Of a stretch of DNA of 64,000 bases, positions 28,977-37,702 are shown in pieces (position 1 is the first letter of the stretch; the number at the start of each line of letters is the position of its first letter). This DNA is from Sphingomonas sp. CFBP 8760. GTDB taxonomy: Bacteria > Pseudomonadota > Alphaproteobacteria > Sphingomonadales > Sphingomonadaceae. A program made the position numbers and the translations under genes. The stretch covers positions 542,816-606,815 of the forward strand of contig NZ_JACYUG010000001.1 of NCBI RefSeq assembly GCF_014841615.1, given 5' to 3'. The notes below the pieces were generated by a model, which was not told where the DNA came from, did no database searches, and was given only the letters and a program-made list of their open reading frames with translations.

Positions 28977-30082
28977 TGTACCTCGATCGCGGCCTGAAGC
29001 GCGCCTGCGCTCTTCACGGCCTGGAGAATGGTGATCAGGTCGCGGGGCGACACGCCCAGCGTGTTCAGCCCGCTGACCAGCGATTTCAGCGAGGCGCCGC
29101 CGCCGACGATCGCCAGCGACGCGCCGGCGCCATCGTCCACCGCGACGCGGGTGCGCGGCAGCACCACGGTCTGCCCGTCGGACAGCGGCGCGGGTTGCGA
29201 GGCAACCGGGTTTTCCGACACGCTGATCGTCAGCCCCCCCTGCGCGATCGCGACCGGGCTGATCCGCACGTCCGCGCTCATCACCACGGTGCCGGAGGCC
29301 TCGTTGATGACGATGCGGGCGGGCTGATCCACCTCGACGCTCAGATTCTCGATCTCGCCCATCAGGTCGACCACGTCGCCGCGGAACGCCCCCTTGGGCG
29401 CGATCTCGACCGTGCCGGGGTCCAGCACCGCCGCCGACCCGGCGAAGCGGGTGTTGATCGCCGCGGCGATGCTGCGCGCGGTGGCGAAATCAGGGTTCTT
29501 CAGCGCCAGTTTCAGGCTGGTCGACGAGCGGAGGGCGAACGGCACCTCGCGTTCGATGATCGCGCCGCCGGCGATCCGCGCGGAGGTGGAGACGCCGCGC
29601 GTGACGCTGGCCCCCGCCCCGCGCGCGGCGAAGCCGGCGATCGCCACCGGTCCCTGCGCCACCGCATAGATCTCGCCGTCCAGCGCTCGCAGGCTGGATA
29701 CCAGCAGCGTGCCGCCCTGAAGGCTGGTCGAATCGCCGAGTGCCGATACCTGCACATCGATCGACGAGCCGCGCCGCGCGAACGCCGGCATCGTCGCGGT
29801 GACCGATACGGCGGCGACGTTCGCCGGCTTCATCTTGGCATCGCGGACGTTGACGCCCATCCGCTCCAGCATCGCCTGCAACGATTCCTCGGTGAAGGGC
29901 GAATTGTTGGTGCGGTCCCCCGTACCGGGCAGGCCGACGACCAGACCATAGCCGACCAGTTGGTTGGGGCGGACGTTCTCGACATCGACGATGTCCTTGA
30001 CGCGGGTGGACGCCGCGCCCGGCGTCGCGGCGAACAACGCGGCCACGGCGACGATACACGCCCTGAGGGGAAGCCTATGCAT
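28973..30082 (-). CDS. flgI: Flagellar P-ring protein FlgI
   Basis: 369 residues with a cleavable signal peptide (about residues 1-24, ending PGAAS). The conserved block NQLVGYGLVVGLPGTGD follows, and further on NVAAVSVTATMPAFARRGS. FlgI forms the ring around the rod at the peptidoglycan layer. It is divergent from fliX over only 50 bases, the same arrangement known from Caulobacter, and leads a flgI-flgJ-flgN set. Confidence 0.97.
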   Translation of the reverse strand: MHRLPLRACIVAVAALFAATPGAASTRVKDIVDVENVRPNQLVGYGLVVGLPGTGDRTNNSPFTEESLQAMLERMGVNVRDAKMKPANVAAVSVTATMPAFARRGSSIDVQVSALGDSTSLQGGTLLVSSLRALDGEIYAVAQGPVAIAGFAARGAGASVTRGVSTSARIAGGAIIEREVPFALRSSTSLKLALKNPDFATARSIAAAINTRFAGSAAVLDPGTVEIAPKGAFRGDVVDLMGEIENLSVEVDQPARIVINEASGTVVMSADVRISPVAIAQGGLTISVSENPVASQPAPLSDGQTVVLPRTRVAVDDGAGASLAIVGGGASLKSLVSGLNTLGVSPRDLITILQAVKSAGALQAAIEVQ

Positions 30083-30132
30083 GACCAGTCTTATAGGATA
30101 GGCTTCACCCCTATCGGCGGCAGGGGGGCAAA

Positions 30133-30549
30133 ATGCGGATCGACAATGTCGCGGCCGTCCTGCGGCAGGCGCTCATCACCGCCATGGCGGCCAAGCCCAC
30201 GGGCGGCTTCCGGGCGGAGGCGGAACCCGCTCACACCACCCCGCCCCCCGCGACCGTACCGATCGCGCCTCCCACCACCTCGGTCGCGATGCTGGTGGCG
30301 ATGGCGGCGAACGACCCGGTGGTGGAACAGCGCCGCAAGCTGGCGGCGGAGGCCGATCGCGGCCTGTCGCTGCTGGAACGCCTGCACCGCGATCTGGCCA
30401 CGGGCGAACCGACGCCCGAACGCCTGGAGGAAATGGCCGCCTGGGTCGAGGGCTTCACCCCGCCCGACGACCCCGCCCTCGGCCCGGTCGCCCGCGAGAT
30501 CGAGCTACGCGTCCGCGTGGAACTGGCGAAACACGACCTGCGGGCGTGA
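30133..30549 (+). CDS. fliX: Flagellar assembly regulator FliX
   Basis: 138 residues, the same length as Caulobacter FliX. The recognisable core is DPVVEQRRKLAAEADRGLS, a helical part, then PDDPALGPVAREIELRVRVEL at about residues 110-130. In Caulobacter FliX works with the sigma-54 activator FlbD to couple late flagellar gene expression to assembly and is divergent from flgI, as here. It ends 16 bases from the convergent GH31 gene. Confidence 0.88.
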   Translation: MRIDNVAAVLRQALITAMAAKPTGGFRAEAEPAHTTPPPATVPIAPPTTSVAMLVAMAANDPVVEQRRKLAAEADRGLSLLERLHRDLATGEPTPERLEEMAAWVEGFTPPDDPALGPVAREIELRVRVELAKHDLRA

Positions 30550-30565
30550 CCGCGCAGCTATCCTT

Positions 30566-32935
30566 TCATCCACCATCCAGCGGAACCGAGATCGCCCGAC
30601 CGTCATAACGGATCGACCTGCCGGTTCCTTCGGCCAACCCGATGCCGTTACCGGCGGCGACCTGAACGATACGGAAGAGACGCGACGTCGGCATCCCCGG
30701 ATAGCGTCCCCGCCGCGAGCCGATCGTCAACATGCCCGTGCTGTCGTTCAGCGTCAGTTCGATCGTGGCGCGCTCGCCCCGACGCCAGCCTTGGCCATCA
30801 CCGGCGTCGTCGTAGAGGCTGAAGCGACCATCGGCACCGCGATAGACGCGCAGCTCGATCGGCAGGTCGACTGACTGCCGGGCATATTGCACCTGCTGGC
30901 CCAGCGGCAGGATCGTCCCCGCCGTGATATGCAGGGGAATCCTCCCGATCGGGGCGGCCACCGCCTGACGGGTGCCGCCCGCGCGACGCTCCCCGGTCCA
31001 GAAATCATACCATTCCGTTCCTTCGGGCAGATACACCTGCCGGGCCGTCGCGCCCTGCTCGACCACCGGGCTGACCATGATCGACCGGCCGAACATGTAC
31101 TGGTCGCGCAAATCGCGCGCGCGTTCGTCGCGCGGGAAGACCATGCCCGCCGGATACATGAACGATGCTCCGCGATCGGTGACCTGCCATGACTGCGCAT
31201 AGAAGAACGGCAGGAACCGGTAGCGCAGCGCCACCGCGTCGAGCAGCGGACCACGTGCCGCCGCCGGAAAGCTGTAGATTTCCTTCCCCTGGCCGGTGCC
31301 GTGAATACGGAACATCGGATTGAACACCGCGAACTGCAGCCAGCGGGTGAACAGTTCCTGATAGCTGGCATCCCCGGGACTGCCACCGAAGAACCCGCCG
31401 ATGTCGGCCGACCAATAGGGGATGCCGCTCATGGAAAAGTTGACGCCCGCCGGAATCTGCGCGCGAAACACGTCCCATCGTCCGGCGACGTCGCCCGACC
31501 AGATGATCGCGGCGTTGCGCTGTTGCCCGGCCCAGGCGGAACGGGTCAGGATGATCGGGCGCTTGGCGGCATAATCCGCCGTCATCCCGTCATGGACGGC
31601 GGTGGTATGGAGCAGCGGATACGCGTTGTAGACGGCCGCCCCCGGCCCCGCCGCCGTCGTCACGTCGCGCATTTCGCCCCAGCGACCGCCCAGTTCCGCC
31701 TCGCTGCCATCGAGCCAGTAGCCGTCGAAACCCAACCGGCCGAGCCGTTCGGATACGTACCGCCAATATGAGGCCCGCGCCGGTGCGGAAAAGGCATCGT
31801 ACCAGCGCCCCTCACCGGCCGGATAGACGTTCGGATAGACCTTGGGGTACAGCCCGCCCGCCGCTTCAAGCGCCGTCGTCGTATCCAGCCCCAGGTCGAA
31901 CCGCGGCCAGATCGACACGATGCTGTGCAGGTTCTGCCGGTGCAGCGTATCGAGCATCCCCCTGGGATGGGGAAAGCGTGCCGGGTCCATCCGGTGGCTG
32001 CCCCACTCACCGGGCTTCCAATATTGCCAGTCCTGCACGATCGCATCGAGCGGGATGTTCATCGCGCGATACCGGGCCGCCACGCCGAGCAGTTCGCCTT
32101 GCGAGGCGTATCGCTCTTTCGACTGCCACAGGCCCCAGGTCCAGTGCGCCATCAACGGGGCCTGCCCCGTCAATCCGCGATAGGCGCCGATCACGTCGTC
32201 GACATCGGGACCGCCGAACAGGAAATAATCGATGCCGGTGCCCGCCTGCGACCGGAACACGATGCGGTCCGTCGCCTGCGGTATCGCGACGGCGACATCG
32301 GTCACCGCCGGGTTGTTCCAGAACAGTCCGTATCCCGCGCTCGATACCAGCACCGGCACGCCGACATCGGTGTTGGCCTGTTGCAGACGGACGGTGGTGC
32401 CGCGATAGTCGAGCGATCCCGCCTGATGCTGGCCCAAACCGTAGATCGCATGTCCGCCGCCAATCTCGAACCGCTGCTGCACCGCGCCGTCGGGATCGGC
32501 TACCTCGCCGAAGAGACGGGTACCCGGATCACCCTCCCCGATCAGCGGCTTGCCATCTGCCCCGATCAGGGCGACCCGGCCATCCGCCCTGGCCACCGCC
32601 ACGCGCATTGCCGGCGTCGCAACGACGAAGCGATCGGCCTCCTGGGTCATCGTCCATGCCACCCGTGCCGGCGTGCCGATCACGGCGGGGCCATCACCGG
32701 TATCGGCCATGTCCTTTCTCGATACCCTGATCCTGATCGTGCGGTCGCCCCAGATCGTGACCCGCATCACGGCGCCGGGCAGGCGGAACCATATGCCGCT
32801 GGCGTCTTTCGCCTGCACGACGACGCCACCCGATCGAGGCTGCGTTGCCTTGGTTTCCCAGGGCGCTTGTACCGCCGCCGCGGACGGGACCGGCATAAGC
32901 CCCACCGCTGCGAGACCGATCCAGACTCGGTTCAT
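30566..32935 (-). CDS. Secreted glycoside hydrolase family 31 protein
   Basis: 789 residues with a signal peptide (cleavage likely after MPVPSAAA). The TIM barrel carries the family nucleophile D409 in YWLDGSEAE and the probable acid/base D482 in WSGDVAG; the N-terminal beta domain and a C-terminal beta region are also present. GH31 enzymes are alpha-glucosidases, alpha-xylosidases and relatives; the WLDGSE form rather than KTDFGE suggests it is not a YicI-type xylosidase, but specificity is open. It interrupts a flagellar region: fliX is convergent on one side and flhB on the other ends 150 bases away on the same strand, so no functional link with motility is implied. Confidence 0.92.
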   Translation of the reverse strand: MNRVWIGLAAVGLMPVPSAAAVQAPWETKATQPRSGGVVVQAKDASGIWFRLPGAVMRVTIWGDRTIRIRVSRKDMADTGDGPAVIGTPARVAWTMTQEADRFVVATPAMRVAVARADGRVALIGADGKPLIGEGDPGTRLFGEVADPDGAVQQRFEIGGGHAIYGLGQHQAGSLDYRGTTVRLQQANTDVGVPVLVSSAGYGLFWNNPAVTDVAVAIPQATDRIVFRSQAGTGIDYFLFGGPDVDDVIGAYRGLTGQAPLMAHWTWGLWQSKERYASQGELLGVAARYRAMNIPLDAIVQDWQYWKPGEWGSHRMDPARFPHPRGMLDTLHRQNLHSIVSIWPRFDLGLDTTTALEAAGGLYPKVYPNVYPAGEGRWYDAFSAPARASYWRYVSERLGRLGFDGYWLDGSEAELGGRWGEMRDVTTAAGPGAAVYNAYPLLHTTAVHDGMTADYAAKRPIILTRSAWAGQQRNAAIIWSGDVAGRWDVFRAQIPAGVNFSMSGIPYWSADIGGFFGGSPGDASYQELFTRWLQFAVFNPMFRIHGTGQGKEIYSFPAAARGPLLDAVALRYRFLPFFYAQSWQVTDRGASFMYPAGMVFPRDERARDLRDQYMFGRSIMVSPVVEQGATARQVYLPEGTEWYDFWTGERRAGGTRQAVAAPIGRIPLHITAGTILPLGQQVQYARQSVDLPIELRVYRGADGRFSLYDDAGDGQGWRRGERATIELTLNDSTGMLTIGSRRGRYPGMPTSRLFRIVQVAAGNGIGLAEGTGRSIRYDGRAISVPLDGG

Positions 32936-33022
32936 TCATCGTCCCCCGTCGCGCAGATCGATAACGTCTGCCTGGGCGGCACGATATCTCGGATGGTCAG
33001 GTGAATGATAGGGTCAGATGTT

Positions 33023-33042
33023 CCGGACGATCGATCGTCCGG
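33023..33042. repeat. Perfect 20-base palindrome between flhB and the GH31 gene
   Basis: CCGGACGATC followed by its exact inverse, with no spacer, 44 bases after the flhB stop. It could fold as a transcript-ending hairpin or bind a protein. There is no T-run after it on either strand, so I do not call it a terminator. Confidence 0.4.
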
Positions 33043-33086
33043 TGATGCCGTTTCCGCGTCGTGTGCGGCGGGGCTTCGCGTCCGGT

Positions 33087-34160
33087 CTACCGCGTCCCCG
33101 CCCGCCGCTTGCCGGCAAGCTTCATCACATAGCTGATGACCTCCGCCACGGCGGCATAATGATCGGGCGGGATTGGGCGGTCGATTTCGACCATCGGGTA
33201 GAGCGCACGGGCCAGCGGACGGTTCTCGACGACGGGCACGCCGGATTCGATCGCCAGATCGCGGATGCGCAGCGCGACCGCGTCCAGCCCCTTGGCCACC
33301 ACCACCGGCGCGCCCATGCGGCCGTGATCGTATTTCAGGGCGATGGCGTAGTGGGTCGGGTTGACGATCACGACGCTGGCGTCGGGCACCTTGCTCATCA
33401 TCCGCTGGCGCGCGCGCTGCATCCCGATCTGGCGGATCTTCGCCTTCACCTTGGGATTGCCGTCGCTTTCCTTGTGCTCGTCCTTCACCTCCTGCAGCGT
33501 CATGCGCATCTTCGCCAGCCAGCTGCGCCGCTGATAGATCATGTCCGCGCCCGCGATCGCCGCCACCGCGATCGCCACGGATTTGACGAGCATGACGACC
33601 AGATGCGCCGCCGCCGCCCCGACATCGCTGGGGGCCGCGCCCACCAGCGTATCGAGCGCGGTGGCGTGCGGCCACAGCACCCACACCGCCACGGCGGCGA
33701 CGATCGAGAACTTGCCCACCGTCTTGGTCAGTTCGATCAGCGCCTTCACGCTGAACAGCCGCTTCATCCCCGATACCGGCGACAGCTTGCTCCATTTCGG
33801 CGCCACCCGCGACCACGAGATCAGCATCGGCCCCTGGATCGCGCCGCCCAGCAGCGCGCACGCGATCAATACCCCGAACAGCGGCGCGAAGATCGTCGCG
33901 AGTTGCTGGACGATCCCGGTGATGAGCTGCTGCGCGCCGTCGTCGCCGAACCGGAAATCCTCCGCCCGGCCCCATAGCCGCACCAGCATCGCCCCCAGCC
34001 GGGCGAAGGCATGGACCCCTACCCCGCCCAGCACCACCAGCATCCCCGCGAAGACGGTGACGTGCTTGACCTCGGCCGAACTCGGGACGTCGCCCTTCTT
34101 GCGCGCGTCCTCGATCCGTTTGGCGGTAGGATCGTGGGTCTTCTGGTCCTTGTCCGACAT
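33087..34160 (-). CDS. flhB: Flagellar export protein FlhB
   Basis: 357 residues. Four membrane helices fill the first 220 residues and the cytoplasmic part contains the self-cleavage motif NPTH at 267-270, which switches export from hook to filament proteins. The start begins MSDKDQKTHDPTAKRIEDAR, typical of FlhB. It follows fliR by 3 bases and is the last gene of flgC-fliE-fliQ-fliR-flhB. Confidence 0.97.
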   Translation of the reverse strand: MSDKDQKTHDPTAKRIEDARKKGDVPSSAEVKHVTVFAGMLVVLGGVGVHAFARLGAMLVRLWGRAEDFRFGDDGAQQLITGIVQQLATIFAPLFGVLIACALLGGAIQGPMLISWSRVAPKWSKLSPVSGMKRLFSVKALIELTKTVGKFSIVAAVAVWVLWPHATALDTLVGAAPSDVGAAAAHLVVMLVKSVAIAVAAIAGADMIYQRRSWLAKMRMTLQEVKDEHKESDGNPKVKAKIRQIGMQRARQRMMSKVPDASVVIVNPTHYAIALKYDHGRMGAPVVVAKGLDAVALRIRDLAIESGVPVVENRPLARALYPMVEIDRPIPPDHYAAVAEVISYVMKLAGKRRAGTR

Positions 34161-34163
34161 GGT

Positions 34164-34934
34164 TCAGCCCCAGACCGACTGGATCCAGCTCGCCATCGAT
34201 CCGGCGAACGCGGTCATCATCGCGCCGGACAGGGTGGCGAACAGCGCCAGCCCGAAGACGAGGTTGAGCGGCTGGGCGACGAAGAACACCTGGATCGCGG
34301 GCGCCAGCCGCGCCGACAGGCCGAGCGCGGTGTTGAAGACGATGCCGTACACGATCATCGGCGCGGCAAGGCTGACCGCCAGCGCCAGCGAGCGGCCGGC
34401 GGTCGCGAGGATCAGCTGCGTGAAATCGCCGATCGCGGGCAGGCCGCCGACCGGAAAGGTGGTGTAGGACCGCACGATCGCCGCGATCCATAGATGATGG
34501 ACCAGCAGCGCCATGCACATCACCGAGGCCGCGACGCTGAGGAACTTGGACAGCGCCGCCGCCTGCCCGCCCTGCTGCGCATCGGCGAGGAGGGCGGAGG
34601 TCATGCCGATCTGGAGCGAGATGATCGATCCCGCCGTCGCCATCGCCAGGAAGAAGATGCGCACCAGCATGCCCAGGCCCAGCCCGGTCAGCAGTTCGAT
34701 CATCAGGATGCCGGGCAACGCCTGCACGTCGCGCGCCGCGGGCATCACCGCGGGGGACAGCAGCCCCCACAGCCCGATCGTCATCCCGAATGCGATCATC
34801 ATGCGGATGCGCCCCGGAATCGCATCCTCGGAGAACACCGGCAGCACCATCAGCACCGCCCCCACCCGCGCGAACAGCAGCAGGAACGCGGTCGCCTCCA
34901 CCGGCAGGGCATCGAGGACGGAAACGGGCGGCAT
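34164..34934 (-). CDS. fliR: Flagellar export protein FliR
   Basis: 256 residues from ATG 34932-34934, entirely hydrophobic in character with five or six membrane helices. GLGMLVRIFFLAMATAGSII and the ALLADAQQ stretch are typical of FliR, part of the export gate with FliP and FliQ. The preceding fliQ stop is 13 bases upstream. Confidence 0.95.
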   Translation of the reverse strand: MPPVSVLDALPVEATAFLLLFARVGAVLMVLPVFSEDAIPGRIRMMIAFGMTIGLWGLLSPAVMPAARDVQALPGILMIELLTGLGLGMLVRIFFLAMATAGSIISLQIGMTSALLADAQQGGQAAALSKFLSVAASVMCMALLVHHLWIAAIVRSYTTFPVGGLPAIGDFTQLILATAGRSLALAVSLAAPMIVYGIVFNTALGLSARLAPAIQVFFVAQPLNLVFGLALFATLSGAMMTAFAGSMASWIQSVWG

Positions 34935-34947
34935 GTCAGCGTCGACC

Positions 34948-35211
34948 TCAGCCGTTGACGATGTGGTCGGAGACGACGCGGGTGAAATCGGACAGCGCAT
35001 GGCCGATCATCGGCAGGGTCAGCAGCATCACCACCCCCATCGCCACCAGTTTCGGCAGAAAGGTCAGCGTCTGTTCCTGCACCTGCGTCAGTGCCTGGAA
35101 CAGGCTGATCGCCATGCCGACGACCAGGGCGGTCAGCAGCAGCGGCCCGCACACCGTCAGCACCACGACCAGCGTCGCCCGCGCGATCTCGATCGTCGAT
35201 TCCGGCGACAT
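34948..35211 (-). CDS. fliQ: Flagellar export protein FliQ
   Basis: 87 residues with two membrane helices separated by the ALTQVQEQTLTFLPK loop, which is the FliQ signature. It helps form the export gate. ATG 35209-35211 overlaps the fliE stop (ATGA). Confidence 0.97.
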   Translation of the reverse strand: MSPESTIEIARATLVVVLTVCGPLLLTALVVGMAISLFQALTQVQEQTLTFLPKLVAMGVVMLLTLPMIGHALSDFTRVVSDHIVNG

Positions 35212-35552
35212 CAGATCTGCATCCGCATGATGTCGGAATAGGCGGCCACCATCCGGTCGCGCACCGCGACCACCGTGTCGAGCGCGGTTTCGGCCGCCCC
35301 CATCGCGGTGACGACGTCGATCAGGTCGCCCTTGCCCGCCACCTGCTTGGCGCTGGCCGCCTCGGCCGCGCGCATTGAGGTGGCGGCATTGCCGACCATC
35401 GATTCGACCATGTTGCCGAACCCGCCCGCCGCGCCGGCGGCACCGGCGCCGCCCGACCCCGTCTTGCCGATATCGATCCCGGCCCCGCCGGTCTTGCCGA
35501 CACCCAGTGCGCGGCCATAGGCGGCAGCGGCGTCCAATGCTCCGATAGACAT
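35211..35552 (-). CDS. fliE: Flagellar hook-basal body protein FliE
   Basis: 113 residues. A Gly/Ala-rich middle (residues 20-45) precedes the helical end with DLIDVVTAMGAAETALDTVV and VAAYSDIMRMQI, the FliE C-terminal signature. FliE joins the MS ring to the rod. Overlaps fliQ and follows flgC by 12 bases. Confidence 0.95.
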   Translation of the reverse strand: MSIGALDAAAAYGRALGVGKTGGAGIDIGKTGSGGAGAAGAAGGFGNMVESMVGNAATSMRAAEAASAKQVAGKGDLIDVVTAMGAAETALDTVVAVRDRMVAAYSDIMRMQI

Positions 35553-35564
35553 GATGGTGGCTCC

Positions 35565-35972
35565 TTATTTCAGCAGGTCGATGGTACGCATTGTCAGCGA
35601 CTTGGCCGCCTCGATCGCGTTGAGATTGGCTTCGTAGGATCGCTGCGCCGCCTTCATGTCGGCGGCCTCGACCATGGTGTTGACGTTGGGCTTCAGCACA
35701 TATCCTTGCGCGTCCGCCGCCGGGCTGCCCGGCTGGTAGGCGCGCTGGAACGCGGTCTTGTCGCCGTCGATCGACTGCACCTTGACCGTCTCCGCCCCCG
35801 ACGCGCGGTCGAGATCGGCGCGGAAGCTGGCGACGCGGCGGCGATAGGGTTGCCCCCCCGCGGCCGGTGCGGTGGAATCGGCATTGGCAAGGTTTTCCGC
35901 GATGATCCGCATCCGCAGCGACTGCGCCCGCAGGCCCGATGCCGACACCTTCACCGCCGTGGACAGGTCCAT
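35565..35972 (-). CDS. flgC: Flagellar rod protein FlgC
   Basis: 135 residues from ATG 35970-35972, preceded by GGGAGA six bases away. The N-terminal helix holds VSASGLRAQSLRMRIIAENL and the rod motif NLANADST, and the C-terminus has SYEANLNAIEAAKSLTMRTI, both characteristic of FlgC. The usual partner flgB is not upstream; instead fliN is divergent 116 bases away. Confidence 0.95.
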   Translation of the reverse strand: MDLSTAVKVSASGLRAQSLRMRIIAENLANADSTAPAAGGQPYRRRVASFRADLDRASGAETVKVQSIDGDKTAFQRAYQPGSPAADAQGYVLKPNVNTMVEAADMKAAQRSYEANLNAIEAAKSLTMRTIDLLK

Positions 35973-36088
35973 GTGAAATCTCCCGGACGCCCCGATCGGC
36001 GCCACCCTCCATTGATAGGCAAGTTTTTCCGCCCACGGTCGGGACCCGGCAATTCTTTCCTATGATGGAGACACACCAAGGAGCTTCC

Positions 36089-36334
36089 ATGTCCGTTCTC
36101 GACGACATCACCATCGACCTGTCGGTCGTCCTGGGATCGACCCATGTTCCCATCCGCCAGATCCTGCGGATGGGGCGCGGCGCGATGATCCCGCTCGACT
36201 GCGGCCACGACGATCCGTCGCTGGTCTATGTGAACGGCAAGCTCGTCGCCAAGGGCAAGGTGCTGGTCAACGAGGACCAGATGTCGGTCGAGGTGACCGA
36301 GGTGGTACGCGGCCCGATGCAGGGGGGGCGTTGA
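36089..36334 (+). CDS. fliN: Flagellar motor switch protein FliN (short)
   Basis: 81 residues, a single SpoA/FliN C-terminal domain (about residues 8-75; DLSVVLGSTHVPIRQILRMG and VYVNGKLVAKGKVLV). It lacks the longer N-terminal part found in many FliN. It sits at the base of the motor C-ring. AAGGAG is six bases before the ATG. Its stop overlaps the fliO start by one base. Confidence 0.93.
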   Translation: MSVLDDITIDLSVVLGSTHVPIRQILRMGRGAMIPLDCGHDDPSLVYVNGKLVAKGKVLVNEDQMSVEVTEVVRGPMQGGR

Positions 36335-36678
36335 TGGAACTCGTATCGCTGATGCGGACGATGGGATCGCTCGCCATGGTGCTGGGCCTGCTGGGCGCCG
36401 CGCTGTGGATCGTGCGCCGGTACGACATCCAGCTGCCCGGCCGTGCCGCGCTGATCCCCGGCCGCTCGACCAAGCGGGTCGAACTGGTCGAACGCATCCA
36501 GCTCGACCAGAAGCGGTCGGTCGTGCTGATCCGCCGCGACGACCGCGAGCATCTGTTCGTCCTCCACCCCGATCGCGCCACCGTGCTGGAAAGCCGCATC
36601 CTGCGTTTCGAGGAGCAGGTCGCGATGAAGGAACTGGTGCTGTGCCCCTCGCTCGATGGGGAATGGTATAATGGTTGA
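36334..36678 (+). CDS. fliO: Flagellar biosynthesis protein FliO
   Basis: 114 residues: one membrane helix at about residues 9-27 and a cytoplasmic domain with RVELVERIQLDQKRSVVLIR, which resembles FliO/FliZ proteins. FliO assists FliP assembly. Starts on the TGATG shared with fliN; its stop overlaps the fliP start region. Confidence 0.88.
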   Translation: MELVSLMRTMGSLAMVLGLLGAALWIVRRYDIQLPGRAALIPGRSTKRVELVERIQLDQKRSVVLIRRDDREHLFVLHPDRATVLESRILRFEEQVAMKELVLCPSLDGEWYNG

Positions 36679-37432
36679 TACTCCCCATCAGAACCGGCGG
36701 TGGAAGCGGGCCTGCGGCATCGCCCTGACCGTCGCGCTGATCTGCGCGCCCACCGCCGCCTTCGCGCAGAGCGCCTCCGTCTCGTTCGGGGAGGGCACGC
36801 TGTCGGCCCGCGCGATCCAGCTCATCATGATGCTGACGGTCCTGAGCCTGGCGCCCGGCATCCTGATGACGGTCACCTCGTTCACGCGCATCGTCGTCGC
36901 GCTGTCGCTGCTGCGCACCGGGCTCGGCGCGCAGGGGGTGCCGCCCAACCCGGTCATCATCAGCCTGGCGCTGTTCCTGTCGCTGTTCGTGATGTCGCCG
37001 ACCTTCGAGAAGGCGTGGAAGGAGGGCGTGCAGCCCTATACCGCCGGCAAGATCGTCGAGGCGCAGGCGTTCGAGCGCACCGCCGAACCGTTCCGCCAGT
37101 TCATGCTCAGCCAGGTGCGCGACGACGATCTCGGCCTGTTCAACCGGCTGGCCAACAAGCCGCCCGCGCCGCGCGCCGATACCGGCCTCGCCACGCTGAT
37201 GCCCGCGTTCATGATCTCCGAACTGCGCCGGTCGTTCGAGATCGGTTTCCTGCTGCTGCTGCCGTTCCTCGTCATCGACCTGGCGGTCGCGGCGGTGCTG
37301 ATGGCGATGGGCATGATGATGCTGCCGCCGCCGACGATCTCGCTGCCGTGCAAGATCATCTTCTTCGTGCTGGTCGACGGCTGGGCGCTGGTGGCGGGGT
37401 CGCTGGTCCGAAGTTTCGGCACCGGCGCCTGA
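36671..37432 (+). CDS. fliP: Flagellar export protein FliP
   Basis: 253 residues from ATG 36671 (an in-frame ATG at 36656 would add five residues; GGGGA lies better for 36671). A cleavable signal peptide ends near AAFAQ; the next part has VLSLAPGILMTVTSFTRIVV and later LMPAFMISELRRSFEIGF, both strongly diagnostic. FliP is the core of the export gate. The next gene downstream is rplJ, an unusual neighbour. Confidence 0.97.
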   Translation: MVDTPHQNRRWKRACGIALTVALICAPTAAFAQSASVSFGEGTLSARAIQLIMMLTVLSLAPGILMTVTSFTRIVVALSLLRTGLGAQGVPPNPVIISLALFLSLFVMSPTFEKAWKEGVQPYTAGKIVEAQAFERTAEPFRQFMLSQVRDDDLGLFNRLANKPPAPRADTGLATLMPAFMISELRRSFEIGFLLLLPFLVIDLAVAAVLMAMGMMMLPPPTISLPCKIIFFVLVDGWALVAGSLVRSFGTGA

Positions 37433-37450
37433 CCCCGCTTCACTAAAAAG

Positions 37451-37478
37451 TTGATTCCTGCGGGCCATCCTGTATTGG
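37451..37478 (+). promoter_or_regulatory. Possible promoter for rplJ-rplL
   Basis: TTGATT at 37451-37456, a 16-base spacer and TATTGG at 37473-37478, a weak match to sigma-70-type -35 and -10 boxes. It lies just before the L10 leader and after fliP, where the ribosomal-protein transcript should begin. Confidence 0.35.
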
Positions 37479-37506
37479 CACCCCCGCATCCGCCGGGCCA
37501 AAGCCC

Positions 37507-37585
37507 GTCACGGATTCCGTCCGAGACAGCAGGTGCCGTGGATTCGCCACGGCTTAATCCCCTGCCGAGACGGGGTAGAGATTCG
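37507..37585 (+). ncRNA. L10 leader (ribosomal protein L10 autoregulatory RNA)
   Basis: The core reads CCGAGACAGCAGGTG, an inner hairpin GCCGTGG/CCACGGC (37536-37542 and 37548-37554), then CTTAATCCCCTGCCGAGAC. The CAGG and CCTG parts pair to close the element. This pattern matches the L10 leader known from many bacteria, where the L10-L12 complex binds its own mRNA to repress rplJ-rplL. The remaining 120 bases to the rplJ start are G/C-rich and may fold further. Confidence 0.82.
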
Positions 37586-37702
37586 CCTGCCGTATTCCAT
37601 GCGGCCGGTCCCCCTTCCCCATCGCTGGACACACCGGAGGGCCTCCGCCCCCCGGCATAACCGGATGCGTCGCTTGCGGCGCGTCCAAACGTGGAGAATG
37701 GC

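Noticed and set aside
32932..34770. A 612-codon minus-strand frame over flhB and fliR
   Set aside because: It overlaps the real genes in another frame and reads as Gly/Arg-rich noise.
35973..36088. Sigma-54 promoter for flgC (TGGGCGG...CTTGCC on minus)
   Set aside because: The GG to GC distance is off by one or more bases, and spacing is strict for sigma-54.
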